64,000 nucleotides of DNA, taken from Clitoria ternatea (lineage: Eukaryota > Streptophyta > Magnoliopsida > Fabales > Fabaceae). The DNA lies in assembly GCA_037962975.1 (NCBI GenBank), contig CM075673.1:151424667-151488666 (forward strand). Reading direction: 5' to 3'. Below the pieces are notes generated by a model. It was not told the DNA's origin and ran no database searches. It saw only the letters and a program-made list of their open reading frames with translations. A program made the translations under genes and the position numbers. Of the stretch, positions 32,536 through 43,508 are shown piece by piece (position 1 is the first letter of the stretch; each line of letters opens with the position of its first letter).

Positions 32536-34580
32536 TGTTAGAGTTAAGAAGACTCGAAATTCTTTTAAGATTTGTTAATAACTAACATCGTGTATTCTAA
32601 TTTAAATAAAGTCATATCATATTATCATTTGATATGTGTGTTTAAGTGTTTTATGAAAACATAAGGCTTTCGTTACAAAAGAAAGGGGGAGTATATGGGT
32701 CAAAAGTCTGGAAGAACTTTTATAAATTCTGGTCTCAATGTAAATCCTTTGATCCAAAACAAGAAAAGTCTTAAAGTCTAAAAATTCACCTCAAAGAGAA
32801 AGATCTCTACATCTGAATGTTTTACCAGACCTAGTTTAGAAAAGTTTATTATCTCATACCTCAAAGTCTGTGAAAACACCAGATCTTGTTCTTATATATG
32901 CCTCAAAGCTCTCAGACCCTGTGAAGGCATCTAAATAATTGCACCTTAAAATTGTCTCATCCTCAACACCTTATGAATCACCAGACCCAGAATCCTCTAA
33001 AATAAAGTTCCTATACGAGTCTAGTTCAAAGAATCTCAACGACCAAAAAACATCTTCATAAGCGCTTTAAAGCAAAGATCCATGAAAATAAGAATGACAA
33101 AGCAAGGCAGATTATGTTTTATCCTAACAGCGTCAAGTCTTTCACTCATGCCTTATAGATTCAGAGATTCTCTGAGTAAAAGCTTCCTCCTTTGTGAAAC
33201 TTACACTACCTGTACCCTGCCTATGTTCGCACATATCTCAAATCTTTCTATCCTACAATTACATGCTTAGAACGTCTCTCTCTGACAAAAGAAACCTTGT
33301 TGTCTGTTATGTAACATCCTTCTCATCAGGTATATTATCTCTCAATAGACTTATATCAGTTATTCTCTCCTCGGGATCTTTGGAAAAATCCTCTATAAAT
33401 AGAACCAATCTCTTCAAAAGAATATAGAGCAAAAGTGCAAGAGCAGACTCAAGCAAGAGTAAAAATACCGAGAACACAAAATGAAAAATAGAGAAAGAGA
33501 GCGAGCTTGTTGAAGAAAAGGAAGATGTGCAAAACACACTAAGAAAAGTGTGAATGGAGAAGAGAAAGTATGAACAAGCACTAGACATCCATATACAAAA
33601 GCCCAAGAAAAAGAATGAAATGACAATCTGCTTAAGAAGAAGAAATCAGACCAAGAAGAATTGCCATAAAGATAAAGAAAGCTCGCTATGTGTATTCCTT
33701 CTCTCCCAAAAGCCATAGCAACCAGAGATATGCCATCAGCTCATATCTCTTTTCTCTTCGAAGAACATATAATCTCTGATCATGCTTTCAGACTCAGTAC
33801 TTTTTATACTCTTGTTTCATATTACACAGGTACTAAGTCAACTAAATGAATAAGCCCTTCTCTTTCTTTATAAACCCACTCATGTGGTTGATCACTTAGC
33901 TCAGCTAAGTTAGAAGGCTTATTCATTTTGTTTGAAATGATTTTTTCAATCCTTTGGTAGTACAGGTCTGGTGCAATACCAGACTCTGTTAGTGTGGGAA
34001 ACACTGTTGCCCTGGAGAAGCTTTTGAAAGAATACTCAAGGTTTGAGCCAGAAGTGACTTGTGAAAGAATACTTTGGTCTGCCCCAAGAGTGGGTGCTAC
34101 AAAAGAATACTCATAGGAGTGGCTAGAGTCAAGAATACTCAGAGCATGAGTTGTGCTCAAGCCAGGAATGCCTGAAATCAAGAATACTCAAAAGCACGGG
34201 TTATGCTTAAGCCAGGAGTGGCTGGAGTCAATAATACTCAACATGTGATATAAATGATTTTTACATAGTGGAAATCCTTCAGATTTGAAGGTACTGGATG
34301 TAGCTTTTGCATTAGGAGTGAACCAGTATAAATTGCTTGTGTGATGTCTCTTTCTCTTTGATTCTTTAACTATCAAAAGTCTAGTGCATTAGTGTTAATA
34401 TTTTATGATAGTAAAAGTTTGCTAAATAATGCTCATTCAATCAAAGAATCATGCTCTCTATCTTGTAAAATTCTGGTCCGTCGTGCTTAATGCATTTACG
34501 CTTAAGAATCCCCTTTTTGGTTTGGAAAAATGAATAGACTTACTCAACCCTCCCTTCTAAGTTTGTTCTCCGAACCATCA
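32536..34580 (+). mobile_element. Sirevirus solo LTR inserted antisense in element 1
   Basis: It begins TGTTAGAGTTAAG and ends GAACCATCA. The flanks read CTCTG (32531-32535) and CTCTA (34581-34585), a target duplication with one mismatch. The body is recognisably the LTR of the element-2 family: GTGGGAAACACT, CTTTTGAAAGAATACT, TTTTTACATAGTGGAAATCC, TTTGAAGGTACTGGA and a CAACCC.CCCTTCTAAG block near the 3' end. TATAAATAG lies at 33394-33402. At 2,045 bp it is longer than the 1,373-1,378 bp LTRs of element 2. It separates integrase from RT of element 1 on the opposite strand. Small ORFs at 33307-34376 are fortuitous. Confidence 0.8.
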
Positions 34581-34585
34581 CTCTA

Positions 34586-35909
34586 GCTTAGGTGTCGTTT
34601 GCTATTCTAATTCCAGTGGTTGAGGAGCAATAGAGTCTGAAGGCTTAGGTTGTTCTTCAGTTTGCATGATACCTGCATCATCACCATCTAGATCTGCCAA
34701 TTTCTTGTCATTTTTTGTCACATCATCAAATTTTATATGCATTGATTGCTCAATGGTCTGAGTCCTTGTATTGAAGACTCTGTAAGATTTTGATGTATTT
34801 GAATAGCCTATGAAAATACCTTTGTCACATTTAGAGTCAAACTTTCCAAGTTGATTTCTTGTGTTTAGGATATAGCATGTACATCCAAATGGGTGAAAAT
34901 ATAAAATGTTGGGATTTCTTCCTTTCCATAACTCATAGGGAGTCTGATTCAGTATTGGTCTAATAAAGACTCTGTTCTAAATATAACAAGAATTGCTTAC
35001 AAATTCAGCCCGAAAATATTTTAGTAAGTCATTTTCACAAAGCATGGTTCTAGCCATCTCCAACAGACTTCTGTTTTTCCTTTCCACAACACTATTCTAT
35101 TAGGGTGTTCTTAGAGAAGAAAATGTATGGGAGATGCCACTTTTGTTATAGAATTTTTTTTTAAATTTCATTTTCAAATTCTCTTCCATGGTCACTTCTT
35201 ATTGTACCAACAGAGATTCCTCTCTCAGAATGAATTTTCTTATAGAAAATCTTAAATACTTGTGCAGACTCATCTTTGTAGGCTAGGAAATAAACCTATG
35301 CCATTCTGATGAAATCATCAACAATGACAAAACCATATCTTTTACCAACAAGACTCTGAATTTGGGATGGTCCAAACAGGTCCAGATGTAATAGCTCAAG
35401 TGGTCTGGACGTTGAAACAACATCTTTATTTTTAAAAGAATTTTTGTGTTGTTTTCCCTTTTGACATGCTTCGTAGGGTTGGGTTCTATTGAATGAAATT
35501 TAGGAAGTTCGTTGACTAACCCTTTTCTATTGATTTTTGAAATATGTTTCATGCTAACATGTCCAAGCTTCTTGTGCCAAATCCATTTCTCTTCAGATGA
35601 GGAAAAGAGATATGTTACATTTTGACTGTCTAGCTCACCCAAATCAACCTTGTAAAGGTTATTGTGTTTATTAGCTGAAAAGAGAGTAGTTTCATTGACA
35701 TTGATGATTGTACACTTTTCTTTATCAAAAGAAGCTTTATAACCACTGTCACGAAATTGACTTATGCTCAGTAGGTTATGTTTCAGACCTTCAACAAAAT
35801 AAACATTTTCAATTACAGGAGAAGGAATTTTACCAACTTTACTAATCTCGGTGATACGTCTAGACTGGTTTCCTCCAAAAGTAACTTTTCCTCCTTCGAA
35901 GTGTTCCAA
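34586..35909 (-). pseudogene. Ty1/copia GAG-pre-integrase and integrase, element 1
   Basis: Reading from 35909 downward: LEHF.GGKVTFGG, VENVYFVEGLKHNLLSI-type protease/integrase junction, KLGHVS (zinc-binding HHCC region), HLDLFGPSQ (first catalytic Asp), VDDF, RSDHGREF (second Asp) and VVERKNR (Glu). The DDE residues are still present, but stops and small indels interrupt the frame. The N-terminal side is cut at 35914 by the gypsy solo-LTR-like insertion. Confidence 0.85.
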
Positions 35910-36579
35910 GTTTAGGAATGTAACATACTATAGTTTTATTATATTTTTTCTATATATAAAAAGATAAAATTGTAAGGAAAATTATAATTTATAATTTTGA
36001 CAAAATTAGTTTAAGGTTCTTTAGAACTGATTGAGCATTGTAATTTATAGGATTTTATGGAAGTTTTTGAATAATTTTTGAAATAAGTGAAAATGGTCCA
36101 AAATAAAGTCTTTTAGATCTAAACCAGTAGAAGAAATGTTATCAAAAAATTATGAAACTTGATAGGGAGTTTAGATGCGTGCATGAGAGCTTAAGTTTAA
36201 AATTTCATAAAGATTAGAGATTGTTTGATTAGAAACATAAACAGATGATCTTATAAAAACAAGCATTTAAACAGTTAGTAATTGAGATATTTAGTGTAAA
36301 AGAAATTCATTAAAATATTACATTTATTTTATTAAGTACATTCTGAGGATTTATAACAAAATTTTAAGTATAAAATTTATCTCATAAAAATACTCAACAA
36401 TATTTTATTCTAAGATTAGGATAAGCTCAAATTTATTATTAAAATTTAAATAAAAATGATTTTTATACACCTACTTAGGTACACGCTTGCTTTTTCTTCA
36501 ATTGCATAGCTTCTTTCAATTATTTTTTTACACTAGTTATTTAATGTTATTTATTTAAATTGTTTATTTATAATTGTTC

Positions 36580-36580
<1 letters not shown>

Positions 36581-36641
<61 letters not shown>

Positions 36642-36958
36642 ACATTGTTGAATGTTATATATATTTTATAATATTTAGTTTTTTAATCGTTATTTATTTA
36701 ATTATTTAATTTAATTTTTATTTTTTATTTATTTAATTATTTAGTTAATTGTTTATTTAATTATTTAATTAATTATTTAATTATTTATTTATTTATTTAT
36801 TTTTCAATTATTTATTTATTTCTTTTTATTCTATATTATTTTTTATTATTCTGTTATTGGTTTTTTATTAATTCTGTTTTAATTAATTTATTTATTTTTA
36901 TCTATTTATTTTTAATTAGTAACTGTTTATTTATTTATTATGTTTATAATATTTATTT

Positions 36959-36995
<37 letters not shown>

Positions 36996-37020
36996 CTTGA
37001 TTCTTTAATCATTTATTTAA
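36581..37020. repeat. (TTA)n microsatellite followed by TTTA-rich tract
   Basis: A (TTA)n run of about 55 bp, then some 380 bp of imperfect ATTT/TTTA repeats. Within the gypsy-type insertion. Confidence 0.9.
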
Positions 37021-38088
37021 TTGTTACTTTTTACAATATTCAATGGATGTTTAATTATTATTTCATACTTTTAAAATTTATGACAATACCATTTTTAATA
37101 TTATTGTGTTATTATAATGAATATCTAATTATCAAAAAATTTCTCATTATTAATATCGCTATATTAAGTGTCAAATAAAATAAAAGTATAATAAAATAAG
37201 ATGAACTAAACACTAACAATAAGAACCTATGTGTTTAGGTTAGCTTCAAAAGAGTTTTTAGAAAAAAAGTTTCTCAGGTAAAGGGAGGGTGAGATGGGAA
37301 ATTATTAAATATAAGACATGTTAAATAATAGAAGGGACTCCCTAATCCTCTCAATATTTATTTCAGTTATTATTTTTATGTCTTTACTTTTTTACAATTA
37401 TTATTTATATGTCATACTTTGTTATTTGCATATTTTTATGATGAGAATTTATACTTGTTAGACTGTGTAAAGTTTGATGTTTGAATCGAAAAATACATAT
37501 TTAATATGGTTGTATGAGAATTTTCTGAGTGTAACAGGTCAAAGACAAATTTTGGAAATATTTAATTTACATAGGAAACTCTGCCAAAATTTTGATAAAT
37601 TTGGTGAACAAGAATGAAAAATATGTGCTAAAAGTTTGAACTAATTCAGTATATAACATGCATCATATAACAAGTGAAAGACAAGAATGTTTTAGCAGAT
37701 ACGGTTATAATCTGAGAAATGCATTAGGGATGGTTCAATAACGAACCTTGGGATGGGAGGGTGTGAAAAAAGGCCTAGGAGACCGGGGGCCGCTCCCTAG
37801 TGTCAGGTAAATTCACAACAAGCTCTTGCCAATCTGACTAGGCCCTAAGTACATAATATGGTTAGTGGAGCTGTTCGTTAGCCATATTCGCAGATTATCA
37901 TGAAACAGTATCAACTCCTGACTGTTCCCAATAAAAGAAAACTTAATGGCCCACATGCATTGCATCTTTATCATTAATAATAGAATTGATAAAATATTTA
38001 TTAATTAAAATTAAGAAACGTCAATCATATCTGCATTATCATTTCATGCTGTAAATAACATGTATGGAGAAATTGTTAGTAAAATTTA

Positions 38089-38472
38089 TTGTTTCTGAAA
38101 ATCTATTATTTATATGTATCTTGTATAATATTGGTATTTTCTGTTTCTCACCCTTTTTCTTCCTGGTTTATATTAAATGAGATACGAACCGAGCAGATAG
38201 CTACTATGGATGATGATAATCAACCCCATATTACAGACATTAGAGTAAGATCCAAACAACCTAATCCAGGCTGTTGGAGACATTATTGGATGGGTCACGT
38301 ATACGTGTACCATGGGATTGTCACAGTGCGACTGTCGCAGGCTATTTTAGGGGTACCTAACCCCTTAGGAGCTCTAACTACCACATTTAGGGCTAGGCTC
38401 GTTTTGGATCTTCGTGATGTAGACCCTTTCTTTCTTATTGTCCCACTGCCCCCACCCCCGCCAGCTGAGTAG
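38089..38472 (+). other. 127-codon ORF of unknown meaning inside an LTR-like insertion
   Basis: The ORF opens with a hydrophobic stretch (FLKIYYLYVSCIILVFSV). It continues with DDDNQPHITDIRVRS and HYWMGHVYVYHGIVTVRLS and ends in a Pro run (PLPPPPPAE). No family is recognised. Its place near the 3' end of the LTR-like insertion parallels another small ORF (55466-55762) near the 3' end of the 26065-56502 LTR, but the two show no obvious similarity. It may be the eroded 5' end of a coding region or chance. Confidence 0.25.
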
Positions 38473-38882
38473 AAGATATGGAGGAAACTTCATCTGGAAG
38501 TGACTTCACCATAGAGGATGCTTAGTTAGCCATCGTTAACCTAATAGAATGTTATGGGTAGCTTTTGATAGTGACTCCAGTTATGCTTGATGGTAGAGTA
38601 GTTCTTTTAGTATACTATTTGACTACTCATATGTTCTGGAGTCTATTTTGGCATCAGTTAGTGTCTAACTTGCTAGGATTACTACTAATCTAAACCTGTC
38701 TTTTGTATTAATGTAATCAAAAATCAAACTCATGTACAGTTTTGTATATATCTATATAAATGTTTATACAGCAAAGTATTTTAGATATATTATGTAGTTA
38801 TATCCGTGAAATTGTTTAATTCTTTAGGTGGATATTATCGTATTACTTAAACTTTAGTAGTTATTAGGGATGTTATAAGGAA

Positions 38883-40523
38883 CATAGACCTTTTTCCCGT
38901 TATGTGATGCGAGCACCCACTGTCTAGATACCAGAAGTGTTGCTTTGCTTTTGTCCTTAAGCACATCTGAAACAGGAACAATCATTGTCTTTGGTACCCA
39001 GAACTTTTTGGGTCCTATAGAGTTAGTTGTCTCAACACTTTTTCTTTTTCTCTTAGGACAATCTTGAATCACGTGACCATGTCTTTTGCAGTAGTTGCAT
39101 TTAACATGTCTATATTCAGGCACAAAGTGCATTTTCAAGCAATCCTTACTAACATGACAAAGCTTCTTGCAATACTTGCATTTAACATGCTTACGTTTAG
39201 ATTGAAAGGATGGAGAGAAAGCATTCTTTACTCTCGAATCAGTTTCTTCAACAAAACCTAGACCAGCCTTTTTAGGACTGCTTTTTGATCTTCCCATAAG
39301 TTTATAAAGATTTTCATTTCCATTGACAAACTTTGCTAGGTCTGCAGTAAGTGAACTTACTTCCTGTTAAAGAGACTTGATTTATTTCCCTTGTGAGATA
39401 CAACACGAGTCTGAACTGTTGAGTTCAGTTTTTAGAAAATCATTTTCTTTCTTAAGTTTGTGTATCTCCTCAAGATTTATTTTTTCTTTCTCATCAGGTT
39501 CCTTAAGATACTTTTGGTCTGAATCCTTTTTCTTCAAATTAGATATTTTATCTTCGTACGAAGAAATAGTTTCAAACTATTTCTTTTTTAATAGTTTATA
39601 ATTTTTCAAAATAATATAAAAGTCATTGAAAAGAGCTTCATAGTTTTCTTGGAGTTTAGATTGTTTTACCTCTTCTGTTCTAGAGCCATCTGAACATGAT
39701 TCAAATTCTGAATTAGTGTTGGCCATGAGGCATATCTGAGCAGTCTCTACCTCTTTTTCTGACTCACTAGAGCCAATTAAATTTTCACATGTGATGAGTC
39801 CTTTTTGTTTCTTGAAGAATTTCTTCTTCTCTTTTCTATCTTTGTTTAGAAGAGGACAGTCAGCCTTTATATGTCCTGGTTTCTTGTAGTTGAAACATTC
39901 TATGACAGATTTATCAATTTTAAACTTAAAGGAACTTTTACCTTTAGGTTCTCCCTTATTAAACCTTTCTCTTCCACTTTTCTTTTTTAGGAGTCTGTGA
40001 AATCTCCTAGTTACAAGAGCTAGTTCATCATCAGTGTCCCCCTCCTGCTATGTCAGCTGCAAGTTAGAACCTCCTAAACATTTGGTCTACAAACTCTTGG
40101 TCTTCCATCTTGAAGTTGTCATACTTCTTGGTCACAAGAATCTTTTTGGACCTTTTGATATTTGAAGTACCTTTATAGTTACTGCAAGGCATCCCAGATT
40201 TCTTTTGCTGTTTTGTAGTTGTACACTTTATTATACTCTGATTTACTCAAGGCACATATTAGAAGAAATCTAGCTTTGGCATTAGATTTTATCTTTTTAG
40301 TGTTAGTCGCAGCCCATTTATCTTCAGGGATAGGCTTTCCTTCATCATCAGTGGGAGTTGGTTGATCTCCTTTATTGATTATTCCCCATAAGGAATATTG
40401 AGTAGACTTGATGAATATTTCCATTATGTCTTTCCAGTAAGGGTAATCCTCACCAAAGAAAATAGGTGGTCTATTTGATGATGCTCCTTCAGGAATAAGC
40501 TAATCTTGAGAAGATGAAGCTAT
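38883..40523 (-). pseudogene. Sirevirus gag and post-gag zinc-knuckle region, element 1
   Basis: The expected start codon is ATA (40521-40523), where element 2 has ATG. The sequence then reads MEIFIKSTQYSLWGI and KSEYNKVYNYKTAKEIWDAL, the N-terminal gag fold of copia elements (40424-40179). Near 40060 some 280 bp present in element 2 are missing (QMF.RF joins to DDELALVTRRFHRLLKK). The gag knuckle reads CFNYKKPGHIKADC, with Tyr in place of the second Cys. Further on lie two CX2CX4HX4C knuckles: CKYCKKLCHVSKDC (where the residue before the expected His is Cys) and CNYCKRHGHVIQDC. The frame ends at the gypsy insertion. Stops occur at several places. Confidence 0.85.
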
Positions 40524-40570
40524 GGATCTTGTACCTTTTTACCAGTGAGAGTAATCAACCCGAAAAGACA

Positions 40571-40583
40571 AGCTATGATACCA
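40571..40583 (-). other. Primer-binding site of Sirevirus element 1
   Basis: On the minus strand TGGTATCATAGCT follows the 5' LTR after two bases. TGGTATCAGAGC is the usual complement of the initiator-Met tRNA 3' end in plant copia elements, so there is one mismatch in the core. Confidence 0.85.
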
Positions 40584-40585
40584 AT

Positions 40586-41919
40586 TGATAGTACAAAGTT
40601 AGACTTAGAAAGGGGGTTGAATAAGTCTTGAACTTTTTTTTCATAATAATTCAAGTACAGACCGCTCAAGAGAAAAATAATTTAAACAGACCAGAGATGA
40701 AGGATAAGGAAAATACACAGCGGAAATTTATCTTGGTTCACTTCCAACACAAGCTAGTCTAGTCCCTTCAGTCTGAAGGATTTTCACTATTGTAAAACAC
40801 CTTTACAATCTGCACCAACCCAGTGTACAAGTATTCTTGACTTCAACCACTTCTGGCTTATACCCAAGTATTGACATTAGTCACTACTGGCTAAAATCCA
40901 AGTATTCTTATGAAAGCCTCTTCAGGATATAATGTTTCCCAACACTAACAAATCCTGGCAACACACCAGAAATACACAATAATGTTAGAAAGAGTATTTA
41001 AGGTTATAACCAAATAACTCAGCGTACAGGATATGAGAAGATTACAAGGAACACTGAGCTACAGACTACTATAAGTCACGGTCTTCACTAAGTAAAACTA
41101 CAAAGATGACTTAAGTCGTAAATATAAGAACCTAGAAACTTTCAAGGAAAGTCTTACAGACTTTAGGTTTCTAGAGAGGAAACAAGAGAAAGTTTAAGTA
41201 TTGAGTTAGGCAGCATCACTGCCATGTTTCCAAAAGCTTCTTGTATTTATAGTCCATCTAAAAGATATCTGTTGGTTTAGCTTCAAAGGATGTTGGTCTC
41301 TTGAGGATTGCGCAATCAGTGAATGCAGGCACATGATTTAGAGAAGTTTCCTCAATTGGGCAATTTTGAAAGCTTTCAGCAAAAGATCCTTTTTGCTTAT
41401 ATACTTTGGGAAAGCACGTACAGTCAATAACAGTTGACCTTAGGCTATCTGTTCTAATCAAATGTAGCTTTTCTGGCATCTAGAGTTATGTGAGGTAGTT
41501 TTCTTGATCGGCGTGAAGAAGTCTTTAACTTTTTTCGTTATTGCCTTATTTATGATAGCTTCAGAGAGTTCAAAGAAAGTTCATGCATCTTCATATTGAG
41601 TAAGGAAAGATCCTTTTGTCAAGAACTCGAAAGGTCATAGATCTTCTAGAGGTCTGAGGAGCAGTCTTTTGAAGGTCTTAAGGAACCAAAAGACTTGATC
41701 CATTGAAGCTTGAACGAGTATGAACTAAGCGAATTGATTTCTATGGACTCCCTTTTTCTTTTGCAACTAGAGTTCTATGGACTCCTGGCACACTTGAATA
41801 AAAATGTTAGACAAACAAGCAGTACAACATTCATTTTAGTTAAGAGTCTTGATGTATATTATTAACAAATCACATGGGGTTTAGACTGCTCAATCATGAG
41901 TTCAGACTTTACTCTAACA
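40586..41919 (-). repeat. 5' LTR of Sirevirus element 1
   Basis: 1,334 bp. In plus-strand orientation it starts TGATAGTACAAAG and ends CTCTAACA, paired with 26330-27674. TATAAATA on the minus strand is at 41244-41251, so transcription of the element would run leftward. Confidence 0.9.
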
Positions 41920-41924
41920 AGACC

Positions 41925-42068
41925 TTTCCAACTCCTAAATGGACTATGCCAAATAAATCATATTGGACCTAAAGATAACAACCTAATTCACTCAAGACAA
42001 GATTACACTTAATCACACCGTTAGGAACCCTAAAATCCTTATTAAGCCCTAATGGACCAATCACCTTC
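41925..42068 (+). repeat. Short piece of the host gypsy LTR between the two Sireviruses
   Basis: This 144-bp stretch is neither Sirevirus. It links the host LTR pieces 26065-26324 and 52853-56502. The two Sireviruses therefore lie only 149 bp apart (41920-42068 counts the target duplication). Confidence 0.65.
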
Positions 42069-43446
42069 TGCTAGATCCAAATCTAAATAAAAGACTAAGA
42101 AGCCTGAACCCATGGGATTTGTTAATAACGCCCATCAAGACTTTTAGTTAAATAAAGTTTGTCCATATGTTTCTCTAACAATATTCAACGAGTGTTTTAG
42201 GAGAGTCTGAAGTGCATATGTTGGAAGAAAGATGGGGAGTTTGTTAAATCAAATTTGTCTCAAAATGACAAGTCTGTTGCATCCATCAAAGCAATGTTAA
42301 GGAAAAGTCTAAATGTAGAATCTGACCTTGGAATGTCACTCATTCTCGAGGAACGTCTCTGAAAAGTAATTCTCTAATTCTGTGAAAGAGTCAACAAAAG
42401 CTTTCTTGTCTAAAATCTGCATCATTCACCAAAAAGAAAAGGAAACAAAAAGCTTAAGAACGATGCCTAGTAATTAAGGTAGATGCCTCACACATCCAAA
42501 CACATCAGAAAAGCTAAAACCATGGCATAACAGAAGGCTAAGGTCAACGTCTATAAGAGTGTACCTATTAGCTCAAAATGGCTAAGCAAATAGGTCTCTT
42601 TTGATATGGATTACCAAAGTGAACCATTTTAGTATAAAACTCTAAAGCACGCTTGATCAGACTCTACAAATGTGTACCTCTTCAAAATCAGAAAGATGAT
42701 CAAGGATTATTTCCTCTTCAACGGCTGATCAATGGCTATCTCAAAGTAACTATAAATATGAGAAGATTTTAAACCTTGATCAAATTCAACTGAATGAATT
42801 CTTACTAATCATTTTCGCAAACAAGAACAAAGTTCCTAAGTGTTCATTTTGTAAAAAGTTCCTAGTTCTTGTACTTCAAGCACAAGTATATCTTGTTGTT
42901 CTGCGTCTAGCAGACCTTAACTTGTTGCTTATCATAGCTTAGTGTACTTTGCTTCATTATTCAATATCTTTGTACAATAAGTTATCTTTGTAACACAGAC
43001 TCTCTTTTATCACTCATACTGTGTTGTAACTAGTCTCGTGTGTTCATGAGCTCTTAGACTAAGTGGGAAACACTTTGTGGCCTGAAGAGGCTTTTGAAAT
43101 AATACTTGGGTTGTTGAGCTATGACTGACTTGTTCAAAAAATACTTGGGTATAAGCCAAAAGTGGTTGGAGTCAAGAATACTTGAGGCACTAGTCTGGTG
43201 CTGTTATTGTAAAGGGTGTTTTTACATAGTGAAAATCCTTCAAGTTTGAAGGTACTGGACATAGCTTCTGCTTTGGAAGTGAACTAGTATAAATCTATTG
43301 TGTTATCTTCTCTTAACCTTTATCTTCTCAAGGTCTGTTCGTATTAAATTCTGATATGTTCGATAAGGTTTATTCATTTAAAAGTCTGTGTGAAAAAAAG
43401 TTAAGACTTATTCAACTCCCCTTTTAAGTCTGACTCTGAACCATTA
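42069..43446 (+). repeat. 5' LTR of Sirevirus element 2
   Basis: 1,378 bp, starting TGCTAGATCCAAATC and ending GAACCATTA. It matches 51480-52852. TATAAATA lies at 42751-42758. Confidence 0.9.
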
Positions 43447-43448
43447 GT

Positions 43449-43460
43449 TGGTATTAGAGC
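43449..43460 (+). other. Primer-binding site of Sirevirus element 2
   Basis: TGGTATTAGAGC, two bases after the 5' LTR, one change from the usual TGGTATCAGAGC. Confidence 0.88.
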
Positions 43461-43508
43461 TTTTCCTTTTGGGTTGATTACTCAAATGAGTAAAAAGGAT
43501 CAAGATCT

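Larger units (their letters stand above)
35919..38877 (+). mobile_element. Gypsy-type solo LTR-like insertion in element 1
   Basis: It starts TGTAACATACTATAG and ends TTAGGGATGTTATA, with a perfect 5-bp duplication AGGAA on both sides (35914-35918 and 38878-38882). The host frame at the junction continues across it (compare element 2 at 45380-45410). No gag-pol is seen in its 2,959 bp. Inside are a (TTA)n run (36581-36635), a long TTTA-rich stretch to about 37020, and the 127-codon ORF at 38089-38472. Confidence 0.8.
26330..41919 (-). mobile_element. Sirevirus (Ty1/copia) element 1, full length, interrupted twice
   Basis: Both LTRs, primer-binding site, gag, integrase, RT, RNase H, an envelope-like ORF and polypurine tract are present in the Ty1/copia order on the minus strand. 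A perfect 5-bp target duplication AGACC flanks it (26325-26329 and 41920-41924). The span is 15,590 bp. Subtracting a Sirevirus solo LTR (2,045 bp) and a gypsy solo-LTR-like insertion (2,959 bp) leaves about 10.6 kb, close to element 2. The Sirevirus assignment rests on length, LTR size, the extra zinc-knuckle region after gag and the ORF downstream of pol. Coding regions contain stops, a gag deletion and a lost gag start codon (ATA at 40521-40523 on the minus strand), so the copy is dead. Confidence 0.9.

Noticed and set aside
33307..34376. Minus-strand ORFs rich in Ser/Phe/Leu (33307-33716) and at 33822-34376
   Set aside because: They lie antisense within a solo LTR and have no family motif.
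43449..43460. Possible initiator-Met tRNA fragment
   Set aside because: Only the 12-base primer-binding complement is present, directly after an LTR. There is no tRNA body.
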